Below are positions 1 to 10,373 of a stretch of DNA of 64,000 bases, piece after piece (within the stretch, counting starts at the first letter, position 1; every line of letters starts with the position of its first letter). Below the pieces are notes generated by a model that worked only from the letters and a program-made list of their open reading frames with translations, was not told the origin of the DNA and ran no database searches. The position numbers and the translations under genes were made by a program. This DNA is from Paracidovorax wautersii (GTDB lineage: Bacteria > Pseudomonadota > Gammaproteobacteria > Burkholderiales > Burkholderiaceae_C), in NCBI RefSeq assembly GCF_031453675.1, contig NZ_JAVIZX010000001.1, positions 4,052,001 to 4,116,000 of the forward strand. Direction: 5' to 3'.

Positions 1-72
<72 letters not shown>

Positions 73-122
73 ACTTGACTTCGATATTCACACTGTGTTT
101 ATCGTCATCACCTGAGCCTTGA

Positions 123-152
123 ATTATAGACAGGTTTTTAGCCCTTTCGCAA
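123..152 (-). promoter_or_regulatory. Predicted sigma-70 promoter of tRNA-Ala
   Basis: On the minus strand a perfect -10 TATAAT (128-123) lies 18 bp after a TTGCGA -35 (152-147). The -35 falls inside the last codons of gltX, so the tRNA can be transcribed independently of the synthetase gene. The predicted start would give a leader of about 40 nt before the tRNA 5' end at 72. Confidence 0.55.
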
Positions 153-1550
153 TCTCGCTGCAATTTTTTCGCGACCGACCAATTCAAGCACCGCATCGAC
201 CGATGGCGTGTGCGCAGTCCCCACCGTCAGCACGCGCACCGGCATGGCCAGTTGCGGCATCTTCAGGCCATGGGCTGCCAGTACCTGCTTGAACGCGGCG
301 GCGATGGAGGCCTTGTCCCAGGCGCACTCCAGCAGCGCCGTGCGCAGGGATTCGATGGCAGGCCACACTGCCTCCGTCACATGCTGGGCACGCTCTTCGG
401 CATGGGGCCTGACGTCTCCATAGAACACTTGGGCCCAATCCGCCAGCGCCACGGTGGTCTCGCAGCGGTCCTTGAAGAGTGCGCAAATGCGCGGCAGTCG
501 GCCATCGGCCAGCACTTCCGAGGCCAGCCCCCGTTGCTCGAGCGTGCGCCCGATCAGGGCAGCCAGGGCGTCGTCCGGCATCGCCTTCAGATGTTGCGCA
601 TTCACCCAGCGCAGCTTGGCCTCGTCGAACTGGGCCGCGCTGCGGCCCAGGTGGTCGAGGTTGAACCACTGCAGGAACTGCTCGCGGCTGAAGATCTCGT
701 CGTCTCCGTGACTCCAGCCCAGGCGCGCGAGGTAGTTCACCATGGCTTCGGGCAGGTAGCCCTCGTCGCGGTACTGCGTCACGGGCTTGGCACCGTTGCG
801 CTTGCTCATCTTCTCGCCCTGCTCGTTGAGCACGGTAGGAAGGTGCGCATACACCGGCGGCTCCTTGCCAAGCGCGCGGAAGATGTTGATCTGGCGCGGC
901 GTGTTGTTCACATGGTCATCGCCACGGATCACGTGGGAGATTTCCATGTCGATATCGTCCACCACCACGCAGAAGTTGTAGGTGGGCGTTCCATCGGGAC
1001 GCGCGATCACCAGGTCGTCAAGCTCCTGGTTGCTTATCTCGATGCGACCCTTGACCTTGTCTTCCCAGGCGACCACGCCGTCCACGGGGTTGCGGAAACG
1101 CAGCACGGGCTGTACGCCTTCGGGAACAGGCGGCAGGGTCTTGCCAGGCTCCGGGCGCCACGTGCCGTCGTAGCGCGGCTTCTGCTTGGCGGCCATCTGG
1201 CGCTCCCGCAGGGCATCCAGTTCAGGCACGCTCATGTAGCAGGGATAGACGAGGCCCTGTTCCTGCATCTGCCGCAGCACTTCCTTGTAGCGGTCCATGC
1301 GCTGCATTTGGTAGAACGGACCTTCGTCAGGCTGCATGCCCAACCAGTCCATGCTTTCCAGAATGACGTCGACCGCCGCCTGGCTCGACCTCTCCAGGTC
1401 CGTGTCTTCGATGCGAAGGATGAAATCGCCCCCCGTTGCCCGGGCAAACGCCCAGGGATAGAGCGCGGAACGGATGTTGCCGAGGTGGATGAAGCCGGTA
1501 GGGGACGGTGCGAAGCGGGTACGGATGCGCTGGGTCATGGGTGGGGTCAT
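138..1550 (-). CDS. gltX: Glutamyl-tRNA synthetase
   Basis: Charges tRNA-Glu with glutamate in the cytoplasm. This is a class I synthetase of 470 residues, the usual length. The HIGH-type signature HLGN is at residues 22-25 and the KMSKR loop at 247-251. The Rossmann catalytic half is followed by an all-helical anticodon-binding half ending near residue 470. The first ATG directly abuts the metZ stop codon. An in-frame ATG four codons on (1538) gives [13 protein letters not shown] and is the more usual family start. It ends a leftward run with metZ and purF. A tRNA-Ala gene follows, whose promoter overlaps the gltX 3' end. Confidence 0.97.
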   Translation of the reverse strand: MTPPMTQRIRTRFAPSPTGFIHLGNIRSALYPWAFARATGGDFILRIEDTDLERSSQAAVDVILESMDWLGMQPDEGPFYQMQRMDRYKEVLRQMQEQGLVYPCYMSVPELDALRERQMAAKQKPRYDGTWRPEPGKTLPPVPEGVQPVLRFRNPVDGVVAWEDKVKGRIEISNQELDDLVIARPDGTPTYNFCVVVDDIDMEISHVIRGDDHVNNTPRQINIFRALGKEPPVYAHLPTVLNEQGEKMSKRNGAKPVTQYRDEGYLPEAMVNYLARLGWSHGDDEIFSREQFLQWFNLDHLGRSAAQFDEAKLRWVNAQHLKAMPDDALAALIGRTLEQRGLASEVLADGRLPRICALFKDRCETTVALADWAQVFYGDVRPHAEERAQHVTEAVWPAIESLRTALLECAWDKASIAAAFKQVLAAHGLKMPQLAMPVRVLTVGTAHTPSVDAVLELVGREKIAARLRKG

Positions 1551-2771
1551 TCAGTCCAGGGAGTCGAGGCCACGGGCCAGATCGTCGGTCAGGTCGCCGA
1601 TATGCTCCAGGCCCACGGCGACACGGATCAAGCCCTGCCCGATGCCTGCAGCCTGCCGCTGCTCTTCTGTGAGGCGGCCATGCGAGGTGCTGGCCGGATG
1701 GGTGATGGTGGTCTTGGTATCGCCGAGGTTGGCGGTGATGCTGCACACGCGGGTGCTGTCGATCACGTGAAAGGCCCGGCTGCGGGCCGCGGCCGCGTCC
1801 CCTGCCGGCGCCTTGACGTCGAAGGACAGCACCGCGCCGCCCATTCCCGACTGCTGCTGCATGGCCAGCGCATGCTGGGGATGCGAAGCCAGGCCGGGAT
1901 AGTAGACGCGCGAGACGCGCGGATGCGCTTCCAGCCACTGTGCCAACTGCTGCGCGTTGGCGCTCTGGGCCTTGACGCGGATGGACAGCGTCTCCAGCCC
2001 CTTGAGCACGACCCAGGCATTGAAGGGCGACAGGTTCATGCCGGCGCTGCGGATCAACGGCCCCAGTTTCTCGTCGATGAGCGCACGCGGACCGCACACG
2101 GCTCCTGCCATGACGCGGCCCTGCCCATCCAGGAACTTGGTGCCGGAGTGGATCACCAGGTCCGCACCCAGCCGCGCGGGCTGCTGCAGCACCGGCGAGG
2201 CGAAGCAGTTGTCCACCGCCAGCAGCACGCCCGCGCCGTGCGCGATCTCGGCCAGCGCGCGGATGTCGCACAGGTCGGTCAACGGGTTGGTGGGCGTCTC
2301 GGCGAACATCAGCCGCGTCTCGGGCCGCAACGCCGCCTTCCAAGCAGCCGCATCGGTCTGCGGCACGAAGGTGGTCTGCACGCCGAAGCGCGCGAGTTCG
2401 CTACCCAGCAGCTTGATGGTCGAGCCGAACATCGACTGGGAACACACGATGTGGTCACCCGTCTTCAGCAGGGCCAGGCACATCAGCAGGATGGCGGACA
2501 TGCCGGTGGCCGTTGCGATGGCGCTTTCCGTGCCCTCCATGGCGGCCAGCCGGCGTTCGAAGGCGGTCACCGTTGGGTTACCGGTGCGGGTGTAGGTAAA
2601 GCCCTCCTCCTCGCCCGCAAAGCGCCGGGCCGCGGTGGCCGCGTCAGGCTGCACGAAGCTGCTGGTGAGATACAGCGCTTCGGAGTTCTCGCCGTACGCA
2701 CTGCGAGGAATGGATTCGCGCACCGCCAGGGTATCGGGGTGCAGGCCGGGAGGAAGGGATCGGTCGGTCAC
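1551..2771 (-). CDS. metZ: O-succinylhomoserine sulfhydrylase
   Basis: PLP enzyme of the Cys/Met-metabolism family that makes homocysteine directly from O-succinylhomoserine and sulfide in methionine synthesis. It has 406 residues. The PLP-binding lysine is K212 in HSGTKFLDG, and the cofactor-contacting AVDNCF motif lies near residue 185. The start is GTG at 2771 with an AGGA ribosome site just upstream. Position right after purF, and sequence closer to MetZ than to MetB or MetC, support the name, but substrate choice within this family cannot be proved by reading. The stop directly abuts the gltX ATG. Confidence 0.88.
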   Translation of the reverse strand: MTDRSLPPGLHPDTLAVRESIPRSAYGENSEALYLTSSFVQPDAATAARRFAGEEEGFTYTRTGNPTVTAFERRLAAMEGTESAIATATGMSAILLMCLALLKTGDHIVCSQSMFGSTIKLLGSELARFGVQTTFVPQTDAAAWKAALRPETRLMFAETPTNPLTDLCDIRALAEIAHGAGVLLAVDNCFASPVLQQPARLGADLVIHSGTKFLDGQGRVMAGAVCGPRALIDEKLGPLIRSAGMNLSPFNAWVVLKGLETLSIRVKAQSANAQQLAQWLEAHPRVSRVYYPGLASHPQHALAMQQQSGMGGAVLSFDVKAPAGDAAAARSRAFHVIDSTRVCSITANLGDTKTTITHPASTSHGRLTEEQRQAAGIGQGLIRVAVGLEHIGDLTDDLARGLDSLD

Positions 2772-2809
2772 GTGCGGATGTCCTGCAAGAAAAAGGCTGC
2801 GGGCGACGC

Positions 2810-4315
2810 TCAGGCGTCCTGGGCGTTCGGCAAGGCCAGGCGGGAAGTGTCTTCTTCCTGCTCTTCCTTGCCCACGCGGCCTTCATTCAGGCGCGCGATG
2901 TCCTGGGCCGTGATGTCGCCCGTGACGTAGATGCCGTCGAAGCAGGAGGCATCGAATCCCTCGATGCCACCGTTGAGCGAACCCACGGCCTTCTTCATGG
3001 CATTGACGTCCTGATAGATCAGCGCGTCGCAGCCGATGGCCTCGCGGATTTCCTCGACGGTGCGGTCATGCGCCACCAGTTCGCTGCTGGTCGGCATGTC
3101 GATGCCGTAGACGTTGGGGTAGCGCACTGGTGGAGCCGCGCTCGCCAGGTAGACCTTGCGGGCGCCGGCATCGCGGGCCATCTGGACGATTTCGCGCGAG
3201 GTGGTGCCGCGCACGATGGAGTCGTCCACGAGCAGCACATTGCGCCCTTTGAACTCGCTGGCGATCACGTTGAGCTTCTGGCGCACCGACTTCTTGCGCA
3301 CTCCCTGCCCCGGCATGATGAAGGTCCGGCCCACATAGCGGTTCTTGACGAAGCCCTCGCGGTACGGAATACCCAGCAGGTGCGCGAGCTGCGTGGCGCT
3401 GGGGCGGCTGGATTCGGGAATCGGGATGATCACGTCGATCTCGTTGGGCGGTACAGTGGAGATCACACGCTTGGCGAGCGCCTCGCCCAGGTTCAGGCGG
3501 GCCTGGTAAACCGAAATGCCATCCAGCACCGAATCCGGGCGGGCGAGGTAGACGAACTCGAAAATGCAAGGATTCAGCTGCGCGGCATCGGCGCACTGCT
3601 GCGCATGCACCTGGCCATCCAGGGTCACGAACACGGCTTCGCCAGGCTGCACGTCGCGCTCGAACACATGGCTGGTCCCTTCCAGGGCCACGGACTCGCT
3701 GCCCACCATCACCGTGCCGTCCGCGCTGCGGCCCAGGCACAGCGGCCGGATGCCATGCGGGTCGCGGAAAGCGAGCAGCCCGTGCCCAGCGATGAGCGCC
3801 ACGACCGCGTAGGACCCCTTCACCCGTTTGTGGACGGCTCGCACTGCGGCAAAGACGTCCTCCACCTGCAGGGGCACGCCCCGGGTCGATCGTTCGAGTT
3901 CGTGGGCGAACACGTTGAGCAGCACTTCGGAGTCGCTCTCGGTGTTGGTATGGCGGTGGTCGGTGGAGAACAGCTCAGCGCGCAGGGCCTGGGCGTTGGT
4001 CAGGTTGCCGTTATGTACCAGCACGATGCCGAAGGGCGCGTTCACGTAGAACGGCTGGGCCTCTTCCTCGCTGTAGGCATTGCCTGCCGTGGGATAGCGA
4101 ACCTGGCCCAGACCGACCGCGCCTGGCAACGCGCGCATGTTGCGGGTGCGGAACACGTCGCGCACCATGCCCTTGGCCTTGTGCATGAAGAACTTGCGTC
4201 CTTCCTGCGTGACGATGCCGGCGGCATCCTGGCCGCGGTGCTGCAGGAGCAGCAAGGCGTCATAGATCAGTTGATTGACGGGAGTTGCGCTGACCACGCC
4301 GACGATTCCACACAT
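2810..4315 (-). CDS. purF: Amidophosphoribosyltransferase
   Basis: First committed step of purine synthesis: transfers ammonia from glutamine to PRPP. It has 501 residues. The N-terminal class II glutaminase domain begins MCGIVGV, so Cys2 becomes the catalytic N-terminal nucleophile after Met removal. The C-terminal phosphoribosyltransferase domain carries the PRPP loop VDDSIVRGTT near residues 360-375. It lies 72 bp after cvpA, the same order as the E. coli cvpA-purF operon, and 38 bp before metZ. The last 30 or so residues are rich in Glu/Gln and outside the catalytic fold. Confidence 0.97.
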   Translation of the reverse strand: MCGIVGVVSATPVNQLIYDALLLLQHRGQDAAGIVTQEGRKFFMHKAKGMVRDVFRTRNMRALPGAVGLGQVRYPTAGNAYSEEEAQPFYVNAPFGIVLVHNGNLTNAQALRAELFSTDHRHTNTESDSEVLLNVFAHELERSTRGVPLQVEDVFAAVRAVHKRVKGSYAVVALIAGHGLLAFRDPHGIRPLCLGRSADGTVMVGSESVALEGTSHVFERDVQPGEAVFVTLDGQVHAQQCADAAQLNPCIFEFVYLARPDSVLDGISVYQARLNLGEALAKRVISTVPPNEIDVIIPIPESSRPSATQLAHLLGIPYREGFVKNRYVGRTFIMPGQGVRKKSVRQKLNVIASEFKGRNVLLVDDSIVRGTTSREIVQMARDAGARKVYLASAAPPVRYPNVYGIDMPTSSELVAHDRTVEEIREAIGCDALIYQDVNAMKKAVGSLNGGIEGFDASCFDGIYVTGDITAQDIARLNEGRVGKEEQEEDTSRLALPNAQDA

Positions 4316-4387
4316 ATTCGCGTTCCATCCATAGGCGGAGCCAATCCGCCGAAAAAATCACCACCGCCACACTGGGCAGCCGGTACA

Positions 4388-4876
4388 TCACGAGGGCAGG
4401 TGCCTCGCAAATCCTTCCGGTATCACCGGCTTCAAATCCTTGAGGGCCTGTTGCAATATGGGGGCGCCCCGCGACTCTTTCCACCAGTCCGTTTCCTGCA
4501 GTTGCGTCCACTGCGCCACCAGCCCCACCGCCAACAACAGGATCACGCCCCGCAGCACGCCGAACACGGCGCCGAGCGTCCGGTCCGCGGGCCGCAGTCC
4601 CACGGCCTCGATCAGCTTCTTCATCAGCCACGCCACGAATCCGCAGGCGAACACCGCCGCAATGAACACCACCACAAAACCCGCTGCGAGGCGCAAGGCG
4701 TCGTCCGCCTCACCCATCGGCAGCATGCGGCCCATGTCTGCAGCCCACCACTGCGCCGCAAAAAACGCCACCACCCAACCGGCCAGCGACAACAACTCGA
4801 AAACCAGCCCTCGCCAGGCCCCGACGACAAAGGAGCCCAGGAGCACCACGATGAAAATCCAGTCCAGCGCCGCCAT
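4388..4876 (-). CDS. cvpA: CvpA family membrane protein
   Basis: 162-residue inner-membrane protein with four predicted hydrophobic segments (about residues 5-25, 28-45, 65-85 and 100-122). The family was named for a role in colicin V production in E. coli, and its molecular activity is not settled. Its conserved place between a SPOR protein gene and purF is typical of Burkholderiales. The start ATG at 4876 follows the SPOR gene stop by 42 bp, consistent with one transcript. Confidence 0.88.
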   Translation of the reverse strand: MAALDWIFIVVLLGSFVVGAWRGLVFELLSLAGWVVAFFAAQWWAADMGRMLPMGEADDALRLAAGFVVVFIAAVFACGFVAWLMKKLIEAVGLRPADRTLGAVFGVLRGVILLLAVGLVAQWTQLQETDWWKESRGAPILQQALKDLKPVIPEGFARHLPS

Positions 4877-4918
4877 GCCAGAGGTTCCGATTCCTGCGCC
4901 TGCCCAGAACGCGTCGGG

Positions 4919-5797
4919 CTACAGCGTCAGGACCGATGCAGGCAGTCCCATGCCCTTGATGCGTCCGGCCGCCTTGTCAGCCTCGGCCCGGTTGGCATAG
5001 GGGCCGACACGCACCCGCGTGCGCTTGCCGTCCTTGGTATCCACCATCTGGGTGTAAGTCTTCAGGCCGGCGCGCTCCAGCTTCGAGCGGATTTCCTTGG
5101 CCTTGTCGGCGTCCGCAAATGCGCCCACCTGCACGATCAAACGGCCTTCCTCGGCCTTGGGTGCAGCCGCACTGGCCGCAGCGGCGGACTCGCGGCCTTC
5201 CAGCAGCGCCCGCGCCCGCGCGGCATCGTCCGTGCGTGGCGCAGGCTTGGGTTCAGGGGCTGCAGGCTTGTGCTCCGGCTTGGATTCCTGCCGCGGCTCG
5301 GGCTTGGGCTCGGCGCGGGTCTCCGGCTTGGCTTGGGCGTGCGTATCGAGCTGCGGCAGCGGGGGCAGCGGCACGACCGGAGTCGATGCGCGAGCCGCCG
5401 GCTTGGGGCTGAGGACTTCCTCGCCCGCATCGAGGCCGGCAACCGACGAAGCCGAGGTATTGGCGGACGCGGCAGCCGACGGCACTGCAGGGGTCACGGG
5501 CTGCGTCGCAGCCTTGCCCGCAGCGGCGTCAGGCACCACCAGGGGCGCTACCTTGTTGCGATCGGGAATGTCGATGGGAATATCGACGGGGATGGGACGC
5601 GGCTGGGTGTCGAACAGCAGCGGAAATCCAACGATGCCGATGAGCACCAGCACTGCTGCTCCGATGAGCCGGTGCCGGGCGCGGCGGCGCATGGCGTCGA
5701 TGCTTTCGGCCTGGGCGTTGCGGGACGACCGGCGGGCGGGCTTGGCTGTCTCGGCCTGGTCTTTCTGACCAAGCCAGCGGAACTTGAAAAATGCCAT
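4919..5797 (-). CDS. SPOR domain protein (DedD-like)
   Basis: 292-residue predicted septal peptidoglycan-binding protein. A basic cytoplasmic N-terminus (about 1-44) leads into one transmembrane segment (about 45-63). A low-complexity linker rich in Ala, Pro, Lys and Glu follows. A C-terminal SPOR domain (about 218-292) opens with LIVQVGAFAD and contains RVRVGPYANRAEAD. SPOR domains bind denuded glycan strands at division sites. Architecture and position between folC and cvpA match dedD of other proteobacteria, but the linker is too divergent for a firm orthology call. Confidence 0.88.
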   Translation of the reverse strand: MAFFKFRWLGQKDQAETAKPARRSSRNAQAESIDAMRRRARHRLIGAAVLVLIGIVGFPLLFDTQPRPIPVDIPIDIPDRNKVAPLVVPDAAAGKAATQPVTPAVPSAAASANTSASSVAGLDAGEEVLSPKPAARASTPVVPLPPLPQLDTHAQAKPETRAEPKPEPRQESKPEHKPAAPEPKPAPRTDDAARARALLEGRESAAAASAAAPKAEEGRLIVQVGAFADADKAKEIRSKLERAGLKTYTQMVDTKDGKRTRVRVGPYANRAEADKAAGRIKGMGLPASVLTL

Positions 5798-5811
5798 GGG
5801 GTGCGGACTCG

Positions 5812-7137
5812 TTAGGCGCCGAGATGCTTGGCCTGCAGGCGGGGCGTTCCGTGCTGGAGTACGCCGCCCACGGTGTAGAACGAGCCAAAGACCACGATTC
5901 TATCAGTGGGTTCTGCAGCAGCGACGGCGGCTTCCAGCGCCCTTTCCGGATCCGTATGCAGGCTGGTGGGCACCTGCCGGCGTCCTCCGGCCACGATCTG
6001 CAGGGCATTCCACTTCTGCTGCAGGCCGGCGGCCGTTTCGGCGCGGGACGTCGGCAGATCGGTGAAATACCAGCGGTCTACCAAGGGCGCGACCTTGGCC
6101 AGCATGGGCGCCAGGTCCTTGTCCGCCATGGCGCCGAACACGGCATGCGTGGTGGGAAAGTAGCCCATGGCATCCAGATTGGCCGTCAGCGCCGCAACGG
6201 AATGCGGGTTGTGCGCAACGTCCAGCACCAGCGTGGGCTGCCCCGGCACGATCTGGAAGCGCCCGGGCAATTCGACCAGCGCCAGCCCGTTGCGCACGGC
6301 TTGCGCGGTCACCGGCAAGCGATCTCGCAGTGCCTCCAGCGCCGCCAGCACGCCGGAGGCGTTGACCAACTGGTTCGCCCCCCGCAAGGCCGGATAGGCC
6401 AGGCCCGCGTAGCGCCGGCCGCGCCCGGCCCAGCCCCACTGCTGCTTGTCGCCCGAGAAATTGAAGTCGTGGCCGAAGCGCCAAAGATCCGCCCCGATCT
6501 CCAGCGCGTGGTCCAGCACGCTTTGCGGCGCCATCGGGTCGCTGACGACCACTGGCCGCCCTGTGCGCATGATGCCGGCCTTCTCCCGACCGATCGACTC
6601 CCGGTCGGGGCCAAGGAACTCGGTATGGTCGATGTCGATGCTGGTGATGACGGCGCAGTCGGCGTCGATCACATTGGTCGCATCCAGCCGCCCGCCCAAC
6701 CCCACTTCCAAGATGGCCACATCCAGCCCGGCGTCGCTCATGCACCGCAGGATGGCGAGTGTCGTGAACTCGAAGTAGGTCAGCGAGACCTCTTCGCCCC
6801 CCTGGGTGCGGGCCGCTTCCACCGCTGCGAAGTGCTCCAGCAGCGAGGCCGCCGGCACGCTCTCGCCGTGCACGCGGCAACGCTCCTCGAAATGCACCAG
6901 GTGCGGCGAGGTGTACACGCCGGTGCGATAGCCCGCCTGCTGGGCGACGGCTTCGAGCATGGCGCAGGTCGAGCCCTTTCCGTTCGTTCCGGCCACGGTG
7001 ATCACCGGGCACTCGAACCGCAGAGCCATGCGCTGCGCCACGGCGCGCACGCGGTCCAGTCCCATGTCGATGTTCTTGGGATGCAGGCGCTCGCAGTGGG
7101 CCAGCCAGTCGTCCAGGGTGAGAAGCGGGGTATGCAT
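5812..7137 (-). CDS. folC: Bifunctional folylpolyglutamate synthase / dihydrofolate synthase
   Basis: Adds glutamate to dihydropteroate and to folates. A Mur-ligase-like ATPase of 441 residues: P-loop GTNGKGST at 50-57, folate-binding central region and C-terminal ligase domain with DVAHNPHS. The start at 7137 (MHTPLLTLDDW) is chosen because the longer open frame upstream adds 42 residues unlike the family. Its stop is 14 bp before the SPOR gene. It is divergent from the ArsC-like gene, with 100 bp between the two starts. Confidence 0.94.
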   Translation of the reverse strand: MHTPLLTLDDWLAHCERLHPKNIDMGLDRVRAVAQRMALRFECPVITVAGTNGKGSTCAMLEAVAQQAGYRTGVYTSPHLVHFEERCRVHGESVPAASLLEHFAAVEAARTQGGEEVSLTYFEFTTLAILRCMSDAGLDVAILEVGLGGRLDATNVIDADCAVITSIDIDHTEFLGPDRESIGREKAGIMRTGRPVVVSDPMAPQSVLDHALEIGADLWRFGHDFNFSGDKQQWGWAGRGRRYAGLAYPALRGANQLVNASGVLAALEALRDRLPVTAQAVRNGLALVELPGRFQIVPGQPTLVLDVAHNPHSVAALTANLDAMGYFPTTHAVFGAMADKDLAPMLAKVAPLVDRWYFTDLPTSRAETAAGLQQKWNALQIVAGGRRQVPTSLHTDPERALEAAVAAAEPTDRIVVFGSFYTVGGVLQHGTPRLQAKHLGA

Positions 7138-7237
7138 AGAGCCTGCGATTGTCGCCCAGCCACGCATTCCTTCCGGCGCCCATGGACACCTCGACCCTCG
7201 ATTGCCGCGACCATCGCGGGTGCGCGATGATCCCGGC

Positions 7238-7630
7238 ATGACACAACAGAACGCCTCCATCAAGCTCTACGGCATTCCCAACTGCGACACGGTGAAGAAG
7301 GCCCGCGCCTGGCTCACAGCGCAGGGCATCGATTACCGATTCCACGACTTCAAGAAGCAGGGCGTGCCCGCCGAGCGCCTTTCCGCATGGCAGAACGCCG
7401 TCGGCTGGGACAGGCTGCTCAACCGGCAGGGCACGACCTGGCGCAAGCTCGACCCCGCCATTCAAGCCGGCGTGGTAGACGCAGCCTCGGCCGGTGAGCT
7501 CCTGCAGGAGCAGCCCTCGGCCATCAAACGCCCTGTGGTCGAGTGGGGTGAGGGCCCCACAGCTCCGATCACCGTCGGCTTCGACGCCGCGGCATGGAAC
7601 GAAGCGGCGCAGAATCTCTCCAAAGGCTGA
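7238..7630 (+). CDS. ArsC/Spx family thioredoxin-fold protein (YffB-like)
   Basis: 130 residues with a thioredoxin-like fold of the ArsC family. The single redox cysteine is C16 in GIPNCDTVKKA, as in YffB proteins, and not the three-cysteine arrangement of true arsenate reductases. The family is often labelled arsenate reductase, but no ars genes are near, and YffB-type members are thought to act in thiol chemistry. The start at 7238 was chosen because homologous sequence begins there. The open frame extends far upstream through folC only by chance. Confidence 0.85.
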   Translation: MTQQNASIKLYGIPNCDTVKKARAWLTAQGIDYRFHDFKKQGVPAERLSAWQNAVGWDRLLNRQGTTWRKLDPAIQAGVVDAASAGELLQEQPSAIKRPVVEWGEGPTAPITVGFDAAAWNEAAQNLSKG

Positions 7631-7769
7631 GAACGCGACAGGCGTTTGTAGCGGCCTTGCAGGCAACTTTACGCACCTTTACGCCGCCAGACATCGAACC
7701 GCAGGGTCGGCGGCGCAACCTTCGGGCCATGTCGTGCGTTGTATACCGACCGAAAGGAGTTTCTCCATC

Positions 7770-8390
7770 ATGAAAAAGATCATCGTCCTGACCGCCCTGG
7801 CCAGCGTTGCGGCGGTCGCTGCCGCGCAGGAGCAGGGGCGCGTTCTTTCCGTCACGCCCATCACGCAGCAGGTGGCCGTGCCCCAGCAGGTCTGCGGCAA
7901 TGAAACCATCTACAGCGACTCCCGACCCTCCGGTGCTGGCGCCCTGCTGGGTGCGGTGGCCGGTGGTGCCGCCGGCAATGCCATCGGTGGCGGCAGCGGA
8001 CGTGCGGCAGCCACCGTGCTGGGCGTGATCGGCGGCGCCGTGCTGGGCAACAACATCGAAGGCGGCCGGCCGGGCTACCAGAATGTGCAACGCTGCTCGA
8101 CCCAGACCTACTACGAGAACCGCGCCATGGGCTACGACGTCACCTACGAATACGCCGGCCGCCAGTACACGACCCGCACCCAGAACGATCCGGGGCAATG
8201 GATTCCGCTGAACGTGCAGCCCGCCGTTCCGGGCATGGTCAGCTACGACCAGTACCCGCAGCAAGGGGTCGTGTCCACCTTGCCCGGTCCCGCAGCGTAT
8301 GTGACGCCGCCCGTGAGCGCCGTCATCGAGTACCGCAACGGCTACGGCCGACCCTACTATCCGCCGCGGCACGATCCCTACTGGCGCTGA
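7770..8390 (+). CDS. Glycine-zipper 2TM domain exported protein
   Basis: 206 residues. A Sec signal peptide (about 1-19, cleaved after AAA) is followed by a short beta-rich stretch with one cysteine. A glycine-zipper segment at about 50-88 contains repeated GAVAGGAAGNAIGGG-type spacing, as in 17-kDa antigen/SlyB-like envelope proteins. A Tyr/Pro-rich C-terminus follows. An AAAGGAG ribosome site lies 10 bp before the ATG. No lipobox cysteine is visible at the signal cleavage site, so it is probably periplasmic or outer-membrane associated. A strong terminator follows 14 bp after the stop. Confidence 0.85.
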   Translation: MKKIIVLTALASVAAVAAAQEQGRVLSVTPITQQVAVPQQVCGNETIYSDSRPSGAGALLGAVAGGAAGNAIGGGSGRAAATVLGVIGGAVLGNNIEGGRPGYQNVQRCSTQTYYENRAMGYDVTYEYAGRQYTTRTQNDPGQWIPLNVQPAVPGMVSYDQYPQQGVVSTLPGPAAYVTPPVSAVIEYRNGYGRPYYPPRHDPYWR

Positions 8391-8404
8391 GCGCCGCACC
8401 ATGC

Positions 8405-8429
8405 AAAGGAGCCTTCTGGCTCCTTTTTT
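8405..8429 (+). terminator. Rho-independent terminator after the glycine-zipper gene
   Basis: A perfect 9-bp stem, AAAGGAGCC/GGCTCCTTT, closes a TTCT loop and runs into T residues. Confidence 0.85.
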
Positions 8430-8530
8430 CATGCCTGCCAGTAGCGCGCACGGCGCCGCTGCCGGGCTGCGTGGCCGCTGCGCCACTAGAATCTTCGGTT
8501 TCCTTCGTCCTCCCAACCCTGCCCGCATCC

Positions 8531-8848
8531 ATGACCACCGAAAAGATCGACGGCGTGACCGTCACCACCCAGGCCAACGTGTACTTCGACGGCAAGTGCG
8601 TGAGCCACGGCATCACCTTCCCCGACGGCACGAAGAAGTCGGTGGGCGTGGTGCTGCCTGCCACGCTGACCTTCGGCACGGGCGCGCCGGAAATCATGGA
8701 ATGCGTGGGCGGCTCCTGCGAGTACAAGCTCGCAGGCTCCGACACCTGGGTGAAGTCCGCTGCTGGCGACAAGTTCAGCGTGCCGGCCAACTCTAAGTTC
8801 GACATCCGCGTGACCGAGGCCTACCACTACATCTGCCACTACGGCTGA
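8531..8848 (+). CDS. ppnP: Pyrimidine/purine nucleoside phosphorylase
   Basis: 105-residue single cupin-like domain of the PpnP (former DUF1255/YaiE) family, which phosphorolyses a broad set of nucleosides to base and ribose-1-phosphate. The family hallmarks are visible: VYFDGKCVSHG near the N-terminus, the central TFGTGAPE strand, FSVPANSKFDI and the C-terminal YHYICHYG. The start at 8531 fits the usual length of about 94-105 residues. A TAGAAT hexamer at 8487-8492 is a possible -10. Family A repeat follows the stop. Confidence 0.9.
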   Translation: MTTEKIDGVTVTTQANVYFDGKCVSHGITFPDGTKKSVGVVLPATLTFGTGAPEIMECVGGSCEYKLAGSDTWVKSAAGDKFSVPANSKFDIRVTEAYHYICHYG

Positions 8849-8870
8849 TATTCAGAGCGTTTTTGGACTG

Positions 8871-10264
<1,394 letters not shown>

Positions 10265-10280
10265 GCATCCAATCAGCCTC

Positions 10281-10316
10281 CAGCGCTTGATACACAAGCG
10301 CTGGCAGCTATCAAAA
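10281..10316 (+). repeat. Family A palindromic repeat, copy 2 (after argG)
   Basis: AGCGCTTG, 5-nt spacer, CAAGCGCT, then GCAGCTATCAAAA: one of the best-preserved copies. It lies between the argG stop and the terminator. Confidence 0.8.
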
Positions 10317-10353
10317 AAGAAACCGCCCTGTCTTGCGACCGGGCGGTTTTTCT
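10317..10353. terminator. Terminator between convergent argG and yhhQ
   Basis: AACCGCCC (10321-10328) pairs with GGGCGGTT (10341-10348), with an A-rich left flank and T-rich right flank, so it could serve both converging genes. Confidence 0.7.
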
Positions 10354-10373
10354 TTGGGAGCCAGCTCGCAGGA

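Noticed and set aside
3068-5815. A 915-codon open frame on the plus strand
   Set aside because: Antisense to purF, cvpA and the SPOR gene, rich in His/Arg/Gln without any recognisable domain.
7238-7630. Arsenate reductase
   Set aside because: Single-cysteine YffB-like sequence with no ars genes around it, so the family-level name is safer.
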